The position numbers were made by a program, and so were the translations under genes. From Desulforhopalus vacuolatus (GTDB lineage: Bacteria > Desulfobacterota > Desulfobulbia > Desulfobulbales > Desulfocapsaceae): 61,924 nt of DNA. This document shows, one piece after another, positions 48,744 through 58,414 of this stretch; position 1 is the first letter of the stretch; each line of letters starts with the position of its first letter. The stretch lies in the NCBI RefSeq assembly GCF_016918505.1, contig NZ_JAFFPZ010000019.1, forward strand, positions 1 through 61,924. Reading direction: 5' to 3'. The notes under the pieces were generated by a model. The model did no database searches. It saw only the letters and a list, made by a program, of their open reading frames with translations, and was not told the origin of the DNA.

Positions 48744-50074
48744 AAGAAAAAAGCTTACGAGGCCGTTGGGGTAACAGACCCTGTATTGGTTGCGGTGTAT
48801 GTGCGGGTGTTTGCCCTAAAGGTTGTTTGAAAATGGTTCCCTCTATTGAGGGGGGCTATGTGGTTGAGGAAGGTGAGGGCTGTATCAACTGTGGTCTCTG
48901 TGTCAAGGTTTGCCCATTTGATGTTGATGGAACGCATTCATGCCCGCCTTCTGCTGATAAAAAACCGATTGTTCAGTTGGCGGGGAATTATACAGAATCG
49001 CTTATTGGATGGGTAGCTGATACTAATGACCGCATGAAATCTGCTTCAGGGGGCCTTTTGACATGGGTTTTGAAACGGTTACTCTCAGAGGGAACAATTC
49101 AAGGTGTTGTCTGTGCTGTCCAAACCGCGGGTTCAGGCCACCCCTTCTTTGAGATTCAGATTTGTCGTACTCTAGAGGAAATTGATCAATCTTCTGGTTC
49201 TGTATATTACCCAACTCATTACAGCGATGTCCTTCGTGAAGTAATTGGAAGTAATGAGCGCTTTGCGTTTGTCGGGGTTCCTTGCGTCTGTACCGCATTG
49301 CGGCGTGCCTTAGAGCATGTTCCTGCTTTGCGCAAAAACAGACACCTTATTTTAGGACTGACCTGTGGCGGGATGAGAAGTCGTTATTATACCGATTTTA
49401 TAGCTGCAGAATGTGGCTTGTCTGCCTCAGAGGTTCATAGTGTTGTTTATCGGTCTTCTGATTCCAATAAACCAGCATATGTGTATCAAGAACAACTGAT
49501 TGATGTCCAAGGGAATGAGTATAAACATCGTCATTTAACGGGAAAAAGTAAAATCGCTACTCGGTTCGGGAGTACTTTTCGCCTTGCTCCCTGTTTTTCT
49601 GCTTGCATGAGAAGCTTTCCGGTGCAGGCAGATGCTGCTTTTATGGATGCATGGCTGGAACCTTACAAAACAGATTGCTATGGTACCAATATGGTTTTGG
49701 GTTACACCGAATCCGATGAGATAAAAAGCCTGCTCACGAAGGGGCAATCAGAAGGAACTATTAATCTTCTTCCGGCAACCTCAAATGATATTTTGCAAGC
49801 TCACTCGGGACATTTAAAAGAGCGATTGTTGAATGTGCCTCGGCGTATGAAGCTGTATGGCCGAAATGCAAAAATGCTATATTTGGCAGAAGAAGAGTCC
49901 AGCTGTCTTGACAGATACCTTGCCAGAGCTGCAGACAAGTTCATTGCTTCTGGAAACAGAATTTGGCGGGTGAGTAATCATTTGCATCTATTTGCTTTGC
50001 GTATGTATTTGGAAAATTTGCCGTATTTTGTGCTGAAGGTGATAAGAAAGGTCGTAGGAACAAGGAGAAAATAA
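48740..50074 (+). CDS. FrhB/FdhB-like coenzyme F420 dehydrogenase beta-subunit family protein
   Basis: 444 aa. N-terminal two [4Fe-4S] ferredoxin motifs: CIGCGVCAGVCPKGC and CINCGLCVKVCPFD. The FrhB/FdhB domain follows: SASGGLLTWVLKRLLSEG, VGVPCVCTALRRAL, LGLTCGGMRSRYYTDF. In polysaccharide loci this family regularly sits beside pyruvyl transferases, and it is thought to be a flavin-Fe-S redox enzyme on a sugar or pyruvyl intermediate; the reaction is not known. Start ATG 48740 overlaps the previous stop by ATGA. Ends one base into the pyruvyl transferase gene. Confidence 0.88.
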   Translation: MKEKSLRGRWGNRPCIGCGVCAGVCPKGCLKMVPSIEGGYVVEEGEGCINCGLCVKVCPFDVDGTHSCPPSADKKPIVQLAGNYTESLIGWVADTNDRMKSASGGLLTWVLKRLLSEGTIQGVVCAVQTAGSGHPFFEIQICRTLEEIDQSSGSVYYPTHYSDVLREVIGSNERFAFVGVPCVCTALRRALEHVPALRKNRHLILGLTCGGMRSRYYTDFIAAECGLSASEVHSVVYRSSDSNKPAYVYQEQLIDVQGNEYKHRHLTGKSKIATRFGSTFRLAPCFSACMRSFPVQADAAFMDAWLEPYKTDCYGTNMVLGYTESDEIKSLLTKGQSEGTINLLPATSNDILQAHSGHLKERLLNVPRRMKLYGRNAKMLYLAEEESSCLDRYLARAADKFIASGNRIWRVSNHLHLFALRMYLENLPYFVLKVIRKVVGTRRK

Positions 50075-51240
50075 TGAAGGTCGGGTTGTTAACTTTTTTT
50101 CAAGATGATTGTGCGGGACAATATTACCAGGCTCTTGCCACATTCAATACGCTACGAGAGGCCTTCCCTGAAGGACACGTCGAAATTGTGAACCTCCATC
50201 ACAGTCGCCGTTGGCGTCCATGGGTCGGTGGTGGTTTGAGACGATTTGCATTGAGCATCGTTAAGCATTTTAAGTATCACCAGGCCAGAGCTAAGAATTT
50301 CGTGATTTCGTCTCCTGAATTAATTCCGGAGACGGAGGGAGTGGTTAATCACTATCTAGCCGCTCACGGATATGATTTATTAGTAGTCGGAAGTGACGTT
50401 TGTCTCAAGATCCAGAAGGATAAGGAGGGACGTTTGCCGAATTACTGGCTTTCTTCAGATATTGGAATCCCTCATCTTATGTTGTCTTCATCCAGTGAGT
50501 TCACTACCTGTAAAAGCATATCTGAGGCTCAAAGGATTGCAGCAAAAAAATCTTTTCAGCAATACTCATTTGCCGGTGTTCGGGACACAATGACTGTTAA
50601 CTTCCTGAGTGAATTGGCTCCGGACTGTGTACAAAAGATATGTTTAATGCCTGATCCTACGATGTCTCTTTCTGTTGATCGGGACGCTGAAGTAGCCAAG
50701 TTGAAAAACCTGAAAAAAAAGGTCGGCAAGGAATTTTGCATGGTTAATTTGGTTGATACGCCACTTTGTCGAGAACTAGTCCATTTATTGTCTAAAGACT
50801 GCTATGTGGTAGAGGTTGGCCCTCGAGTACAGGGGAGTTCTACTTGTTTTGTTCCTGGGCCAGATGAATGGAATGATATGTTTAACCACTTCGATCTTGT
50901 GGTTACGACAAGCTTTCATGAAAGCATTTTTTCATTGAAACACCAAACCCCAGTTGTGGCAATTGATTGTAACTCTAGTCGTTTCGTATCTGTTAGTGGT
51001 AATTCTAAAACAAAATATCTTATGCATTCTTTAGGGTTGGAGAGGTGTCATATAAACCCTGACATTCAGAAAATGACTGCACAACAAGTATATGATCAAA
51101 TTATACAGGTTCGTGATCAGTTTGATTGGTCTGAACTTGGTTCCAGGTTTGAAAAGATGGGGACACAATATAGAGCTACTGTCAGTGCAGCAATCGAACG
51201 CGTAAAAGCGGAGACAATTAATGAAGATAGCAATTGTTAG
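50074..51240 (+). CDS. Polysaccharide pyruvyl transferase family protein
   Basis: 388 aa with the family pattern: N-terminal GLLTFFQDDCAGQYYQALAT (variant of the G-N-x-G opening), LLVVGSDVCLK, FAGVRDTMTV, CLMPDPTM, and VVTTSFHESIFSLKHQTPVVAID near the C-terminus. It adds a pyruvate ketal to a sugar with PEP as donor. TAATG overlap with the FrhB-like gene and AGGAG upstream. The pair is a functional unit by context. Confidence 0.88.
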   Translation: MKVGLLTFFQDDCAGQYYQALATFNTLREAFPEGHVEIVNLHHSRRWRPWVGGGLRRFALSIVKHFKYHQARAKNFVISSPELIPETEGVVNHYLAAHGYDLLVVGSDVCLKIQKDKEGRLPNYWLSSDIGIPHLMLSSSSEFTTCKSISEAQRIAAKKSFQQYSFAGVRDTMTVNFLSELAPDCVQKICLMPDPTMSLSVDRDAEVAKLKNLKKKVGKEFCMVNLVDTPLCRELVHLLSKDCYVVEVGPRVQGSSTCFVPGPDEWNDMFNHFDLVVTTSFHESIFSLKHQTPVVAIDCNSSRFVSVSGNSKTKYLMHSLGLERCHINPDIQKMTAQQVYDQIIQVRDQFDWSELGSRFEKMGTQYRATVSAAIERVKAETINEDSNC

Positions 51241-52342
51241 CCCTGGTCGATTCCACGTTTTGGATTTGGCTCGGGAGTTGGATGCGCTGGGCCATGATGT
51301 AACATTTTATTCGTATGTTCCCAAAGATCGTGCTGAAAAATTTGGACTGCCGAGAAGATGTTGCAATTCGACTCTCCTGTATTTATTGGCTCCGTTGCTT
51401 TTTATAGCAAGAAAGGGGTGGAACAAACCACTGAGAGATTGGGGTAATCGGCAGCTAACAAAAGCAATCGATTTCTGGATGCGATTTTTGTTAAAGAATT
51501 GTGATGTTTTTATCAGTATGTCAGGCATTTGTATCCGATCAGCTTTGTTTGCGCGGAAGAGGTATGGAGCAAAAATAATATATGAACGGGGCAGTCGTCA
51601 TATTTTATCTCAGAAGCGGATTCTAGATGCGTTGACCTCACACTCCAACACAAAAGTGCCGCAGTTTAATGTATATAGGGAGCTACAAACCTATGAATTA
51701 GCAGATTATATTGCAATTCCCTCCGTCCATGTAGAAGGGAGTTTTGATGAGTTTGCACCGGAATTGAAACACAAACTATTTCGTAATCCCTATGGAACAA
51801 GTCTGGACATGTTTACTCCGGTTCATTCCGAAAAGGAATATGACGTAATCACTGCATGTGCATGGGGCTTACAGAAGGGATGTGACACCCTCTCGGCAAC
51901 CTGTCGCAAATATGGGTTTAGCTTAGCTCATGTTGGTGGAATTGATGACTTGGACTTTCCAGATGAAAATTGGGCCAAAGATTTTGGGTTTATAGATCAG
52001 ACCATGCTTAAAAATTATTATGCTCAGGCTAAAGTATTTGTCTTGGCATCAATCCAGGAGGGGTTATCTTTGGTTCAATCACAGGCTCTTTCATGTGGGT
52101 TGCCGCTTGTCTGTTCTGATCGCACTGGAGGAGCGGATTTAAAGCGTCTCCTGGGTAATGCGGAATATATTTATGTGGTTCCTCATGGCGATGTTGACGC
52201 CCTGGGAGGTGCCATACAAAAAGCGCTGGCCTATGCAGAAGCACATCAGGGGATAGATCTGCTCGGGGGAAAACGGGATGTGTTGAGCTGGGCAGCTTAT
52301 GGAAAACGCTATAGCGATTTCCTTCGTAGCATTATGCAATAA
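51221..52342 (+). CDS. GT4-type glycosyltransferase
   Basis: 373 aa GT-B fold. N-terminal IAIVSPGRFHVLDLARELDA, C-terminal QEGLSLVQSQALSCGLPLVCSDRTGGADL, with the donor-site Glu residues. The start overlaps the pyruvyl transferase end by 20 bases, so translation is coupled. Substrate unknown. Confidence 0.87.
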   Translation: MKIAIVSPGRFHVLDLARELDALGHDVTFYSYVPKDRAEKFGLPRRCCNSTLLYLLAPLLFIARKGWNKPLRDWGNRQLTKAIDFWMRFLLKNCDVFISMSGICIRSALFARKRYGAKIIYERGSRHILSQKRILDALTSHSNTKVPQFNVYRELQTYELADYIAIPSVHVEGSFDEFAPELKHKLFRNPYGTSLDMFTPVHSEKEYDVITACAWGLQKGCDTLSATCRKYGFSLAHVGGIDDLDFPDENWAKDFGFIDQTMLKNYYAQAKVFVLASIQEGLSLVQSQALSCGLPLVCSDRTGGADLKRLLGNAEYIYVVPHGDVDALGGAIQKALAYAEAHQGIDLLGGKRDVLSWAAYGKRYSDFLRSIMQ

Positions 52343-52355
52343 GGTTAAGTGCGCT

Positions 52356-53420
52356 TTGAAAAAACTGAACATATTATATATTGGTTGGCTTTCTGCCGGT
52401 TCTACCAGTCTCCAGCGAATGAATGCCTTTAAGCGTTTGGGACATGACGTTATAGGTGTCAGTTGTGATCCGTTTATTCCAAGACCATTTTTTATTAATT
52501 GCATATTGCATCGAATTTTTCGTCTGGGATTAGCTGTTAAGCGCATCAATTTAGGACAGTTAAACAGGAAGATCATTTCTGTAGCAAAAGAGAAAACTTT
52601 TGATATTTTATGGATTGATAAAGGGTTGTCGGTTGATAGATTTACATTGATTTCAATAAAAGCCTCTGCCCCAAAAATTAAAATTTGTGGTTATTCTCCT
52701 GATGTAATGTCAGAGCGAGATAATCAGTCGAAACGTTTTTTAGAACATCTTGACTTATATGATCATTTTTTCACGACGAAAAGCTTTGATGTTGAAAATC
52801 TCAAGACTTTGGGGATGAAGTCTGTTTCCTTTGTGGAAAATAGTTTTGATGTGTCGGTTCACCGGCCAATCTCAAGTGATAATCCTGCATTTAAGAATAA
52901 GGTCGGCTTTATAGGTAGTTACGAAGATTTCAGAGAAAAGAGTATGTTGTATTTGGCTGAAAATGGAGTTCCTCTCACCGTATTTGGTGGGAGCACTAAG
53001 GGATGGTCAGTTGCGTTTAGAAGTCACCCTAATGTTAGGTTTTATGACTATGGCCTATATGGGGATGAATATGCCGAAGCATTATCTAATTTTGCAATAA
53101 ATCTCTGTTTCTTGAAGCATTGGAATGGAGATCAGGTTACTACACGCAGTATAGAAATCCCGGCTTGTAAAGGCTTTATGTTGACAGAAAGAACAGATGC
53201 GCATTTAGCTTTATTTGTCGAAGGTGAAGACTGTGATTTTTTTGAAGATAATGATGAATTGCTTAATAAAGTGCAAGCTTACTTGATAGATGAAACAAAA
53301 CGTATAAAGCTTTCTAGAAATGCATATTACAAAGTTTTGAAGTATCATGAGTTATGTATTAGAATGCGACGTTGTCTTTTAACTATTTCAGAAATTTCAA
53401 ACCAATCTTTTAGTGGCTAG
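52356..53420 (+). CDS. Glycosyltransferase (CgeB/GT1-like)
   Basis: About 354 aa. N-terminal LNILYIGWLSAGSTSLQRM, and the C-terminal block RSIEIPACKGFMLTERTDAHLALFVEGEDCDF of the CgeB/Glyco_trans_1_2 type family. A TTG at 52356 is preferred; the frame is open from ATG 52299 but that would overlap the previous gene by 44 bases. Contributes another sugar to the unit. Confidence 0.82.
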   Translation: MKKLNILYIGWLSAGSTSLQRMNAFKRLGHDVIGVSCDPFIPRPFFINCILHRIFRLGLAVKRINLGQLNRKIISVAKEKTFDILWIDKGLSVDRFTLISIKASAPKIKICGYSPDVMSERDNQSKRFLEHLDLYDHFFTTKSFDVENLKTLGMKSVSFVENSFDVSVHRPISSDNPAFKNKVGFIGSYEDFREKSMLYLAENGVPLTVFGGSTKGWSVAFRSHPNVRFYDYGLYGDEYAEALSNFAINLCFLKHWNGDQVTTRSIEIPACKGFMLTERTDAHLALFVEGEDCDFFEDNDELLNKVQAYLIDETKRIKLSRNAYYKVLKYHELCIRMRRCLLTISEISNQSFSG

Positions 53421-53467
53421 TACACTGTAGAACTTAATCCTTCGTATTTTCAGCGAAGTCTGCTATA

Positions 53468-53734
53468 TTACAATAAAAAAAGCAAACACAATATCCAAAC
53501 TTTCAGAGATTGATGATATCCAGAAAAGATTGTCCCGGTAAGGTCATCGAATCGTTTGCTACATTCTTCACTCTGATAGCGTTGTCTAGAGTTCTCGTTT
53601 TTATCAAAACCTGTGCGTATCGATATTACTCGTTTCGAGGCACAAAATGGACAGAATCGACCTTCGGGCCAGCGCAATTCACGTACAGTATCGTAAAGTG
53701 AATCATCGATCAAATCTTTTATATTTGTTTGCAT
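53468..53734 (-). pseudogene. IS1595-family transposase remnant
   Basis: 88 aa with the IS1595 N-terminal zinc ribbon: FCPFCASKRVISIRTG and QRYQSEECSKRFDDLTGTIF. The second cysteine pair is reduced (EEC). The catalytic ISXO2-like domain is missing beyond WILCLLFLL. Only about 270 bp of an element that usually exceeds 700 bp. Confidence 0.8.
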
Positions 53735-53795
53735 CTGGAAATTTTTTCTTACCGATCAAGTTCTTGAAACACAACAAGAGCCATAATTTTATATC

Positions 53796-55004
53796 ATGAA
53801 AAAAACAATATCGCGTGGATTAATTTTGATATGTTTCTGTTTCCTGTGGCATAGCATTGTACTCGGACTTTTGCCGGAAGGTTCTGGATTGCGCAGGATG
53901 TGTGTCCATGCTCCTGTTGGTGTAATTTTCTCTTTATCAATCTTAAAATTTTTGAAAACCCGTTTCATAGATGAGGTCTCTAAGAAAATTATTTTTATCC
54001 TTATGATTTTGGAGTTTTTTACATGTTTTTATCGGTCAGATATGTATCGAATTTTGGATTACTTAAGTTTTTATGGAGGAATGCTTGGCTTTTTATTTCT
54101 AGCAAAAAAAGCGCCGATATCTGTTCGTGATATTTTTAATGGAATTTTTTTCTTTGGGTTACCGATCTCTCTAATTGGCAGTATTTTAATTCCAAGATAT
54201 GGTTTGCGGATTCCTTATTTGACTGAATATTCATATTTTTTAATCGGATCAGCTCACTATACAGGATTGTTATTTTCAATATTTTCTCTTGTTTCATTTA
54301 TTTTATATCTTGCTTCAAAAAAGAAAAAATATGTGTTGGCTTTAATTTTTGGCAGTGTTGTTGTCGTTTTTTCATTAGGAAGAACTGAATTGTTCGCATT
54401 GTTTATCTCATGCGCTGCATATTTTTTCCTATTCAGGTATCAAAAAATTTTCCTAAATATGAAATGTATTGTTTTGAGTATTACTTTGTTCTCTATAATT
54501 TCGATTTTTTTTATCCCTCATATTTTATCTAATTATAAAGTTGATGGTTTTTTGGGAAACAGATTAAAAATATCACTCGAAGATCATGATGTGACCTCAG
54601 GTCGTTCATGGCTATGGAACTATCACCTGTACCTTTTCAAAAAAAATTTTTGGAGCGGATCATCAGAAGCCGAGCTATCATTTCTAGTCGGAGATTACAT
54701 AGACGGAGAAAAGGCAAAGGCAGGGAGTGAATCTTTTTTTACCTATGTATTGGCGAGGGATGGAATTTTTAGTTTTGTAACCTTATTTTTTTTAATTTGG
54801 TTAGTATGGTTACCAATTAGAGAAAATAATATTATTGCATTCGTAATAATATTAATGGGATTGATTTTGACTTCAGGTCTTTCAACTCTAGGTTGTACTT
54901 ATGATATTTTTGGTTTTTTGATATATTGGGCATATTTTTCAGTGCTATTCAATCCTCAGCAGTTCCCGGAGCGAAATGACCTAATATGCTCAAATCATTA
55001 CTAA
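53796..55004 (+). CDS. Wzy-like O-antigen polymerase
   Basis: 402 aa, very hydrophobic, about 10-12 helices, with a large loop (about 245-310) holding TSGRSWLWNYHLYLFKKNFW, the ligase/polymerase pattern of the Wzy/WaaL superfamily. It would link repeat units on the periplasmic side. The last codons (NDLICSNHY) run up to an IS end at 55014, so the natural C-terminus may have been changed by it. Strongly AT-rich. Confidence 0.78.
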   Translation: MKKTISRGLILICFCFLWHSIVLGLLPEGSGLRRMCVHAPVGVIFSLSILKFLKTRFIDEVSKKIIFILMILEFFTCFYRSDMYRILDYLSFYGGMLGFLFLAKKAPISVRDIFNGIFFFGLPISLIGSILIPRYGLRIPYLTEYSYFLIGSAHYTGLLFSIFSLVSFILYLASKKKKYVLALIFGSVVVVFSLGRTELFALFISCAAYFFLFRYQKIFLNMKCIVLSITLFSIISIFFIPHILSNYKVDGFLGNRLKISLEDHDVTSGRSWLWNYHLYLFKKNFWSGSSEAELSFLVGDYIDGEKAKAGSESFFTYVLARDGIFSFVTLFFLIWLVWLPIRENNIIAFVIILMGLILTSGLSTLGCTYDIFGFLIYWAYFSVLFNPQQFPERNDLICSNHY

Positions 55005-55013
55005 ATACTCATC

Positions 55014-55135
55014 ATTCGCGTAAAATTATTTCAATTAATTCCTTTTTCTGGTTAACTGCCGAGATGACTACTATACCAAAAGTTTTAACCGAAAGAATTG
55101 ATGATTTTGTCCTGCTGATGGTCAAATAAGACCTA
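55014..55135 (-). mobile_element. IS end remnant, copy of the element at 1-186
   Basis: On the minus strand the sequence DKIINSFG plus stop and the following ~85 bp match 77-186 with few changes, ending at GCGAATGATGAGTA. Nothing further of the IS remains. Confidence 0.8.
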
Positions 55136-55206
55136 AAACGCAACATGAGCCAAAACATATTTCAAATTTATTTTTTCTACATGTAAAATCTTAACCGGAC
55201 ACTACT

Positions 55207-55247
55207 GAAAAAAAGTCCATATATAGGTTGATATTATGGACTTTTTC
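55207..55247. terminator. Hairpin before the methyltransferase
   Basis: AAAAAAAGTCCATAT pairs with ATTATGGACTTTTTC, A-rich on the left and T-rich on the right. It could end transcription from either side. Confidence 0.55.
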
Positions 55248-55288
55248 AAATAAACTCCCTGTTAGACCATAAAAAATGGAGCATGATC

Positions 55289-56017
55289 ATGACAGATTGG
55301 AAAAAGCGTTTATACGATGGCTATATCTCGACAGGTCAGGCTAGTAACCCGAAACAAAACAATGACGGCAACCCCTATTATGAACGGCTTATAGCAGCTC
55401 ATCTTCCAAAAGATACTAATGTATCGATCTTGGATTTGGCGTGTGGACATGGGGATTTAATAAATTCTCTCAAGAAAAACGGATACAAAAACGTTTTAGG
55501 TGTTGATATATCAGCTGAGCAAGTTGCTGCTGCGCATAAGCTGGATATCTGTGAAGTTGTACACGAAGACTTAAATGTATTTTTGGAAAGATCGAAAGAA
55601 AAAACGTATGACGTTGTGTTTCTAATGGATATTATCGAGCATTTTGAAAAACAAGAAATTTTAGATTTGTTTGACAAAGTAAACCAAATCCTAACTGACA
55701 AGGGGACTATAGTAATACATGTGCCAAACGGAGCTGGAATTTTTGGAATGAGAGTTCGTTATGGGGATTTCACACATCAAAATGCTTTCACATCAAAGTC
55801 AATGCAACAGATTCTACATGCGTGTCACTTTGTTAACGTAACTTCATTCGAAGACAAGCCACCCATACACGGCCTGAAGAGTTTCGGGAGACGTATACTT
55901 TGGCCGGTTCTTACATTCCCCCTGCGGCTATTGCTGACCGCTGAGAGTGGTACTACTACACACATCCTTTCTCAGAATATTTTGGTAACTGCGAAGAAAG
56001 CAGCTGGATTCAAGTAA
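55289..56017 (+). CDS. Class I SAM-dependent methyltransferase
   Basis: 242 aa. Motif I ILDLACGHGDLINSLKKNG, acidic motif GVDIS, motif IV YDVVFLMDIIEHF, as in Methyltransf_11/23 families. Probably methylates a sugar or caps the chain. ATG 55289 follows GGAG by eight bases; ATG 55283 is too close. The IS30 element starts inside its stop codon: without the IS the protein would have one more residue (Tyr), so function should be kept. Confidence 0.87.
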   Translation: MTDWKKRLYDGYISTGQASNPKQNNDGNPYYERLIAAHLPKDTNVSILDLACGHGDLINSLKKNGYKNVLGVDISAEQVAAAHKLDICEVVHEDLNVFLERSKEKTYDVVFLMDIIEHFEKQEILDLFDKVNQILTDKGTIVIHVPNGAGIFGMRVRYGDFTHQNAFTSKSMQQILHACHFVNVTSFEDKPPIHGLKSFGRRILWPVLTFPLRLLLTAESGTTTHILSQNILVTAKKAAGFK

Positions 56018-57041
56018 TAAGTGCAACACGTTTGCCAGTGATGACTTCCAGCGGGGTTAGCCCTTTTAAGACCTTTCTCGGTGTCAAATTCAACAACAGG
56101 ACTCCGTTGTCTATTTCTTCTTGAGAAAGTGTTGCTATATCAAATTTTTTTGGCCAGAGTCTTCTGAGTCTGCCATTGGTATTTTCATTTGTTCCTCTCT
56201 GCCAGCTTGCGTATGGTTTTGCAAAAAAGACATCGATGGAATGGCGTTTATTGATTTTGGCGTGAGCCGTAAATTCGCTGCCATTGTCCAGAGTAAATGT
56301 TTCCTTACGACCCATAATTGTGTCGAAAAGGCCATTTATAACTGAGGCAACCTCATCCTTGTACTTCGTCTGTGTTCGGCCACAAAGCGTGAAACGACTG
56401 GTACGCTCCATAAGGATAACAAGGGACGTATTCTGCCCATAAACAGTATCTCCTTTCCAGTCTCCAATCCGCTTCCTCTCATTCACGATCTGAGGACGTT
56501 CTGCGATGTCTACGCGGTCAGGGATAAGAGAAACCCCGGCTCGTTTACGTTTCCCCCCTTTCCACCGACCTTTCCACCGACGTTTGCCATATCGTGGGAG
56601 ATACGTGTGGAGTTTTCCCCCCTTTTGCCGATCTTTATAAATCCAGTCATAAATCGTTGTATGGCAAACATGTTCTTCCAGAGGTAATTCAACAGAAAAT
56701 CGAGAGCTTATAGACTCTGGGGACCACCTAAGTCGGAGCCACTTTCGTACAATCTGCAATACTTCAGGGTTTTGTTTTGTGGCCTTCTCAGCAGATTTTC
56801 GTCTGGTCATCGCGATGACATGAGCAACACAGGGATCATAGCTCCCTTCAAAGGAATTGCGATTAATTTCACGTGAAATCGTACTCTTAGAACGATTCAA
56901 TGTATCAGTAATATCAGTATGAGATCTTCCTATTTGAAGAAATGCACTAATCTGGTATCTTTCTAAAAGAGTGATCTGTTGGTAGTAAGGACTTGTACCT
57001 GTGCATGGTAACCTCCGGTTAAGTTGTCGTGACGTAACCAT
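56010..57041 (-). CDS. IS30-family transposase
   Basis: 343 aa. HTH near the N-terminus (SHTDITDTLNRSKSTISREI), catalytic region with DTVYG, TLDNGSEFTAH and the E in GTNENTNGRLRRLWPK, the typical DDE end of IS30. The stop codon (TGA) lies six bases outside the IS, in the methyltransferase gene, so the C-terminus depends on the target site. Intact, possibly active. Confidence 0.9.
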   Translation of the reverse strand: MVTSRQLNRRLPCTGTSPYYQQITLLERYQISAFLQIGRSHTDITDTLNRSKSTISREINRNSFEGSYDPCVAHVIAMTRRKSAEKATKQNPEVLQIVRKWLRLRWSPESISSRFSVELPLEEHVCHTTIYDWIYKDRQKGGKLHTYLPRYGKRRWKGRWKGGKRKRAGVSLIPDRVDIAERPQIVNERKRIGDWKGDTVYGQNTSLVILMERTSRFTLCGRTQTKYKDEVASVINGLFDTIMGRKETFTLDNGSEFTAHAKINKRHSIDVFFAKPYASWQRGTNENTNGRLRRLWPKKFDIATLSQEEIDNGVLLLNLTPRKVLKGLTPLEVITGKRVALIT

Positions 57042-57084
57042 ACCGGCAGCTCACTCTTTTTTATAGAACGCTGTTGCACTTATT
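56016..57084 (-). mobile_element. Complete IS30-family element
   Basis: 1069 bp, flanked by GT at 56014-56015 and 57085-57086. Ends are inverted, AATAAGTGCAACA on both sides with few mismatches. The small duplication and ~1.07 kb length fit IS30. Confidence 0.85.
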
Positions 57085-57247
57085 GTACTAATCAAGCTTC
57101 CATCCTAAAAAAATTGTTCAAAGATATACGAATATCTACAGAGAATTAGTGGTAAAATAGTTGGGAAAAAGGAATATTTCGATGAAATCCTATGCTATTG
57201 CATCGCTGTGAACGCTTATTTTAATTTTTCCCGAGAAAAATAACAAT

Positions 57248-58408
57248 ATGAAAATATTATGTTTTATTGGCAGCTATCTCCCCGGCTACAAGGCAGGAGG
57301 ACCCCTCCGTACTATTGTTAATATGGTGGAAAAGCTTGGTGACGAATTGGAATTTAAGCTTGTCACCTTGGATCGTGATTTAGGTGATACAAAGCCTTAT
57401 TCTGGGTTCAAGGTTGATAGCTGGAATAAAGTCGGCAAAGCCGACGTTTTTTATATGTCACCTGCAATGATATCTTTCAGTGGGATTAAGAAGATTTTAA
57501 ATTCTACTGAATACGATGTTATGTATCTTAATAGCTTTTTTGCACCATATTTTGCTATCAAGCCACTATTGTTACGGCGATTTTGTTTGATTCCTGACAA
57601 GCCATTGGTCCTCGCTCCCCGTGGGGAATTTTCAGTGGGTGCTCTTGGACTTAAAAAAGTAAAGAAACAAATCTATTTTCAGGTTGCAAAGGTGCTCAGC
57701 CTTTATCGTGACGTTGTCTGGCAAGCGTCAAGCGAGCATGAGGATGCGGATATTCGTCGCTTGGCGGGTGAAGGCGCAGAGGTTGTTATCGCTCCCAATT
57801 TAGCTCCGCTGATTTCTGCTACAGATGAATTGCCAGCAAAAGATAAAAAAGAGAGTGGGTGCTTAAGGCTTGTATTCTTATCTCGGATTTGTCCCAAAAA
57901 GAATTTAGACGGTGCATTTAAGATGCTTAAAGGCGTCAAAGGAGACGTTCAATTCGATATATATGGTCCTCTGGAAGATAAAGATTATTGGGTAGAGTGC
58001 CAAAAAAGTATCAGCAGGTTATCAACAAATATAAAAGTCCGTTTTTGCGATCAAGTAGTGCACCAGGAAGTTTCTGGCGTTATGCGGTCGCATGATCTTT
58101 TTTTCTTTCCTACCTTGGGAGAAAACTTTGGTCATGTAATATTGGAAGCACTTTGTGCTGGATCTCCTGTCCTCCTGAGCGATCAGACTCCCTGGCGTAG
58201 ATTGGAGGAAAAAGGTGTGGGTTGGGACGTACCTTTGGATGAACCCGACACGTTCCGGGATATATTACAACAATGTATAGATATGGATCATGCCGAATAT
58301 TTGCAATGGTCTGAAAGAGCACGGGAATACGGTCTTCAGGTATCCCGCGATGAGAAGACGGTTGAGAGCAATCGTCAGCTATTTTTGAATGCAATAAAAA
58401 AAGGGTAG
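57248..58408 (+). CDS. GT4-type glycosyltransferase
   Basis: 386 aa. N-terminal GSYLPGYKAGGPLRTIVNMV, middle APRGEFSVGALGLKKVKK, C-terminal LGENFGHVILEALCAGSPVLLSDQTPW with the donor-site Glu pair. The GG-P-rich N-terminal and EFSVGAL blocks are common in FucNAc/QuiNAc-type transferases, which would match the fnl genes just downstream; inference only. Confidence 0.87.
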   Translation: MKILCFIGSYLPGYKAGGPLRTIVNMVEKLGDELEFKLVTLDRDLGDTKPYSGFKVDSWNKVGKADVFYMSPAMISFSGIKKILNSTEYDVMYLNSFFAPYFAIKPLLLRRFCLIPDKPLVLAPRGEFSVGALGLKKVKKQIYFQVAKVLSLYRDVVWQASSEHEDADIRRLAGEGAEVVIAPNLAPLISATDELPAKDKKESGCLRLVFLSRICPKKNLDGAFKMLKGVKGDVQFDIYGPLEDKDYWVECQKSISRLSTNIKVRFCDQVVHQEVSGVMRSHDLFFFPTLGENFGHVILEALCAGSPVLLSDQTPWRRLEEKGVGWDVPLDEPDTFRDILQQCIDMDHAEYLQWSERAREYGLQVSRDEKTVESNRQLFLNAIKKG

Positions 58409-58414
58409 AAAATA

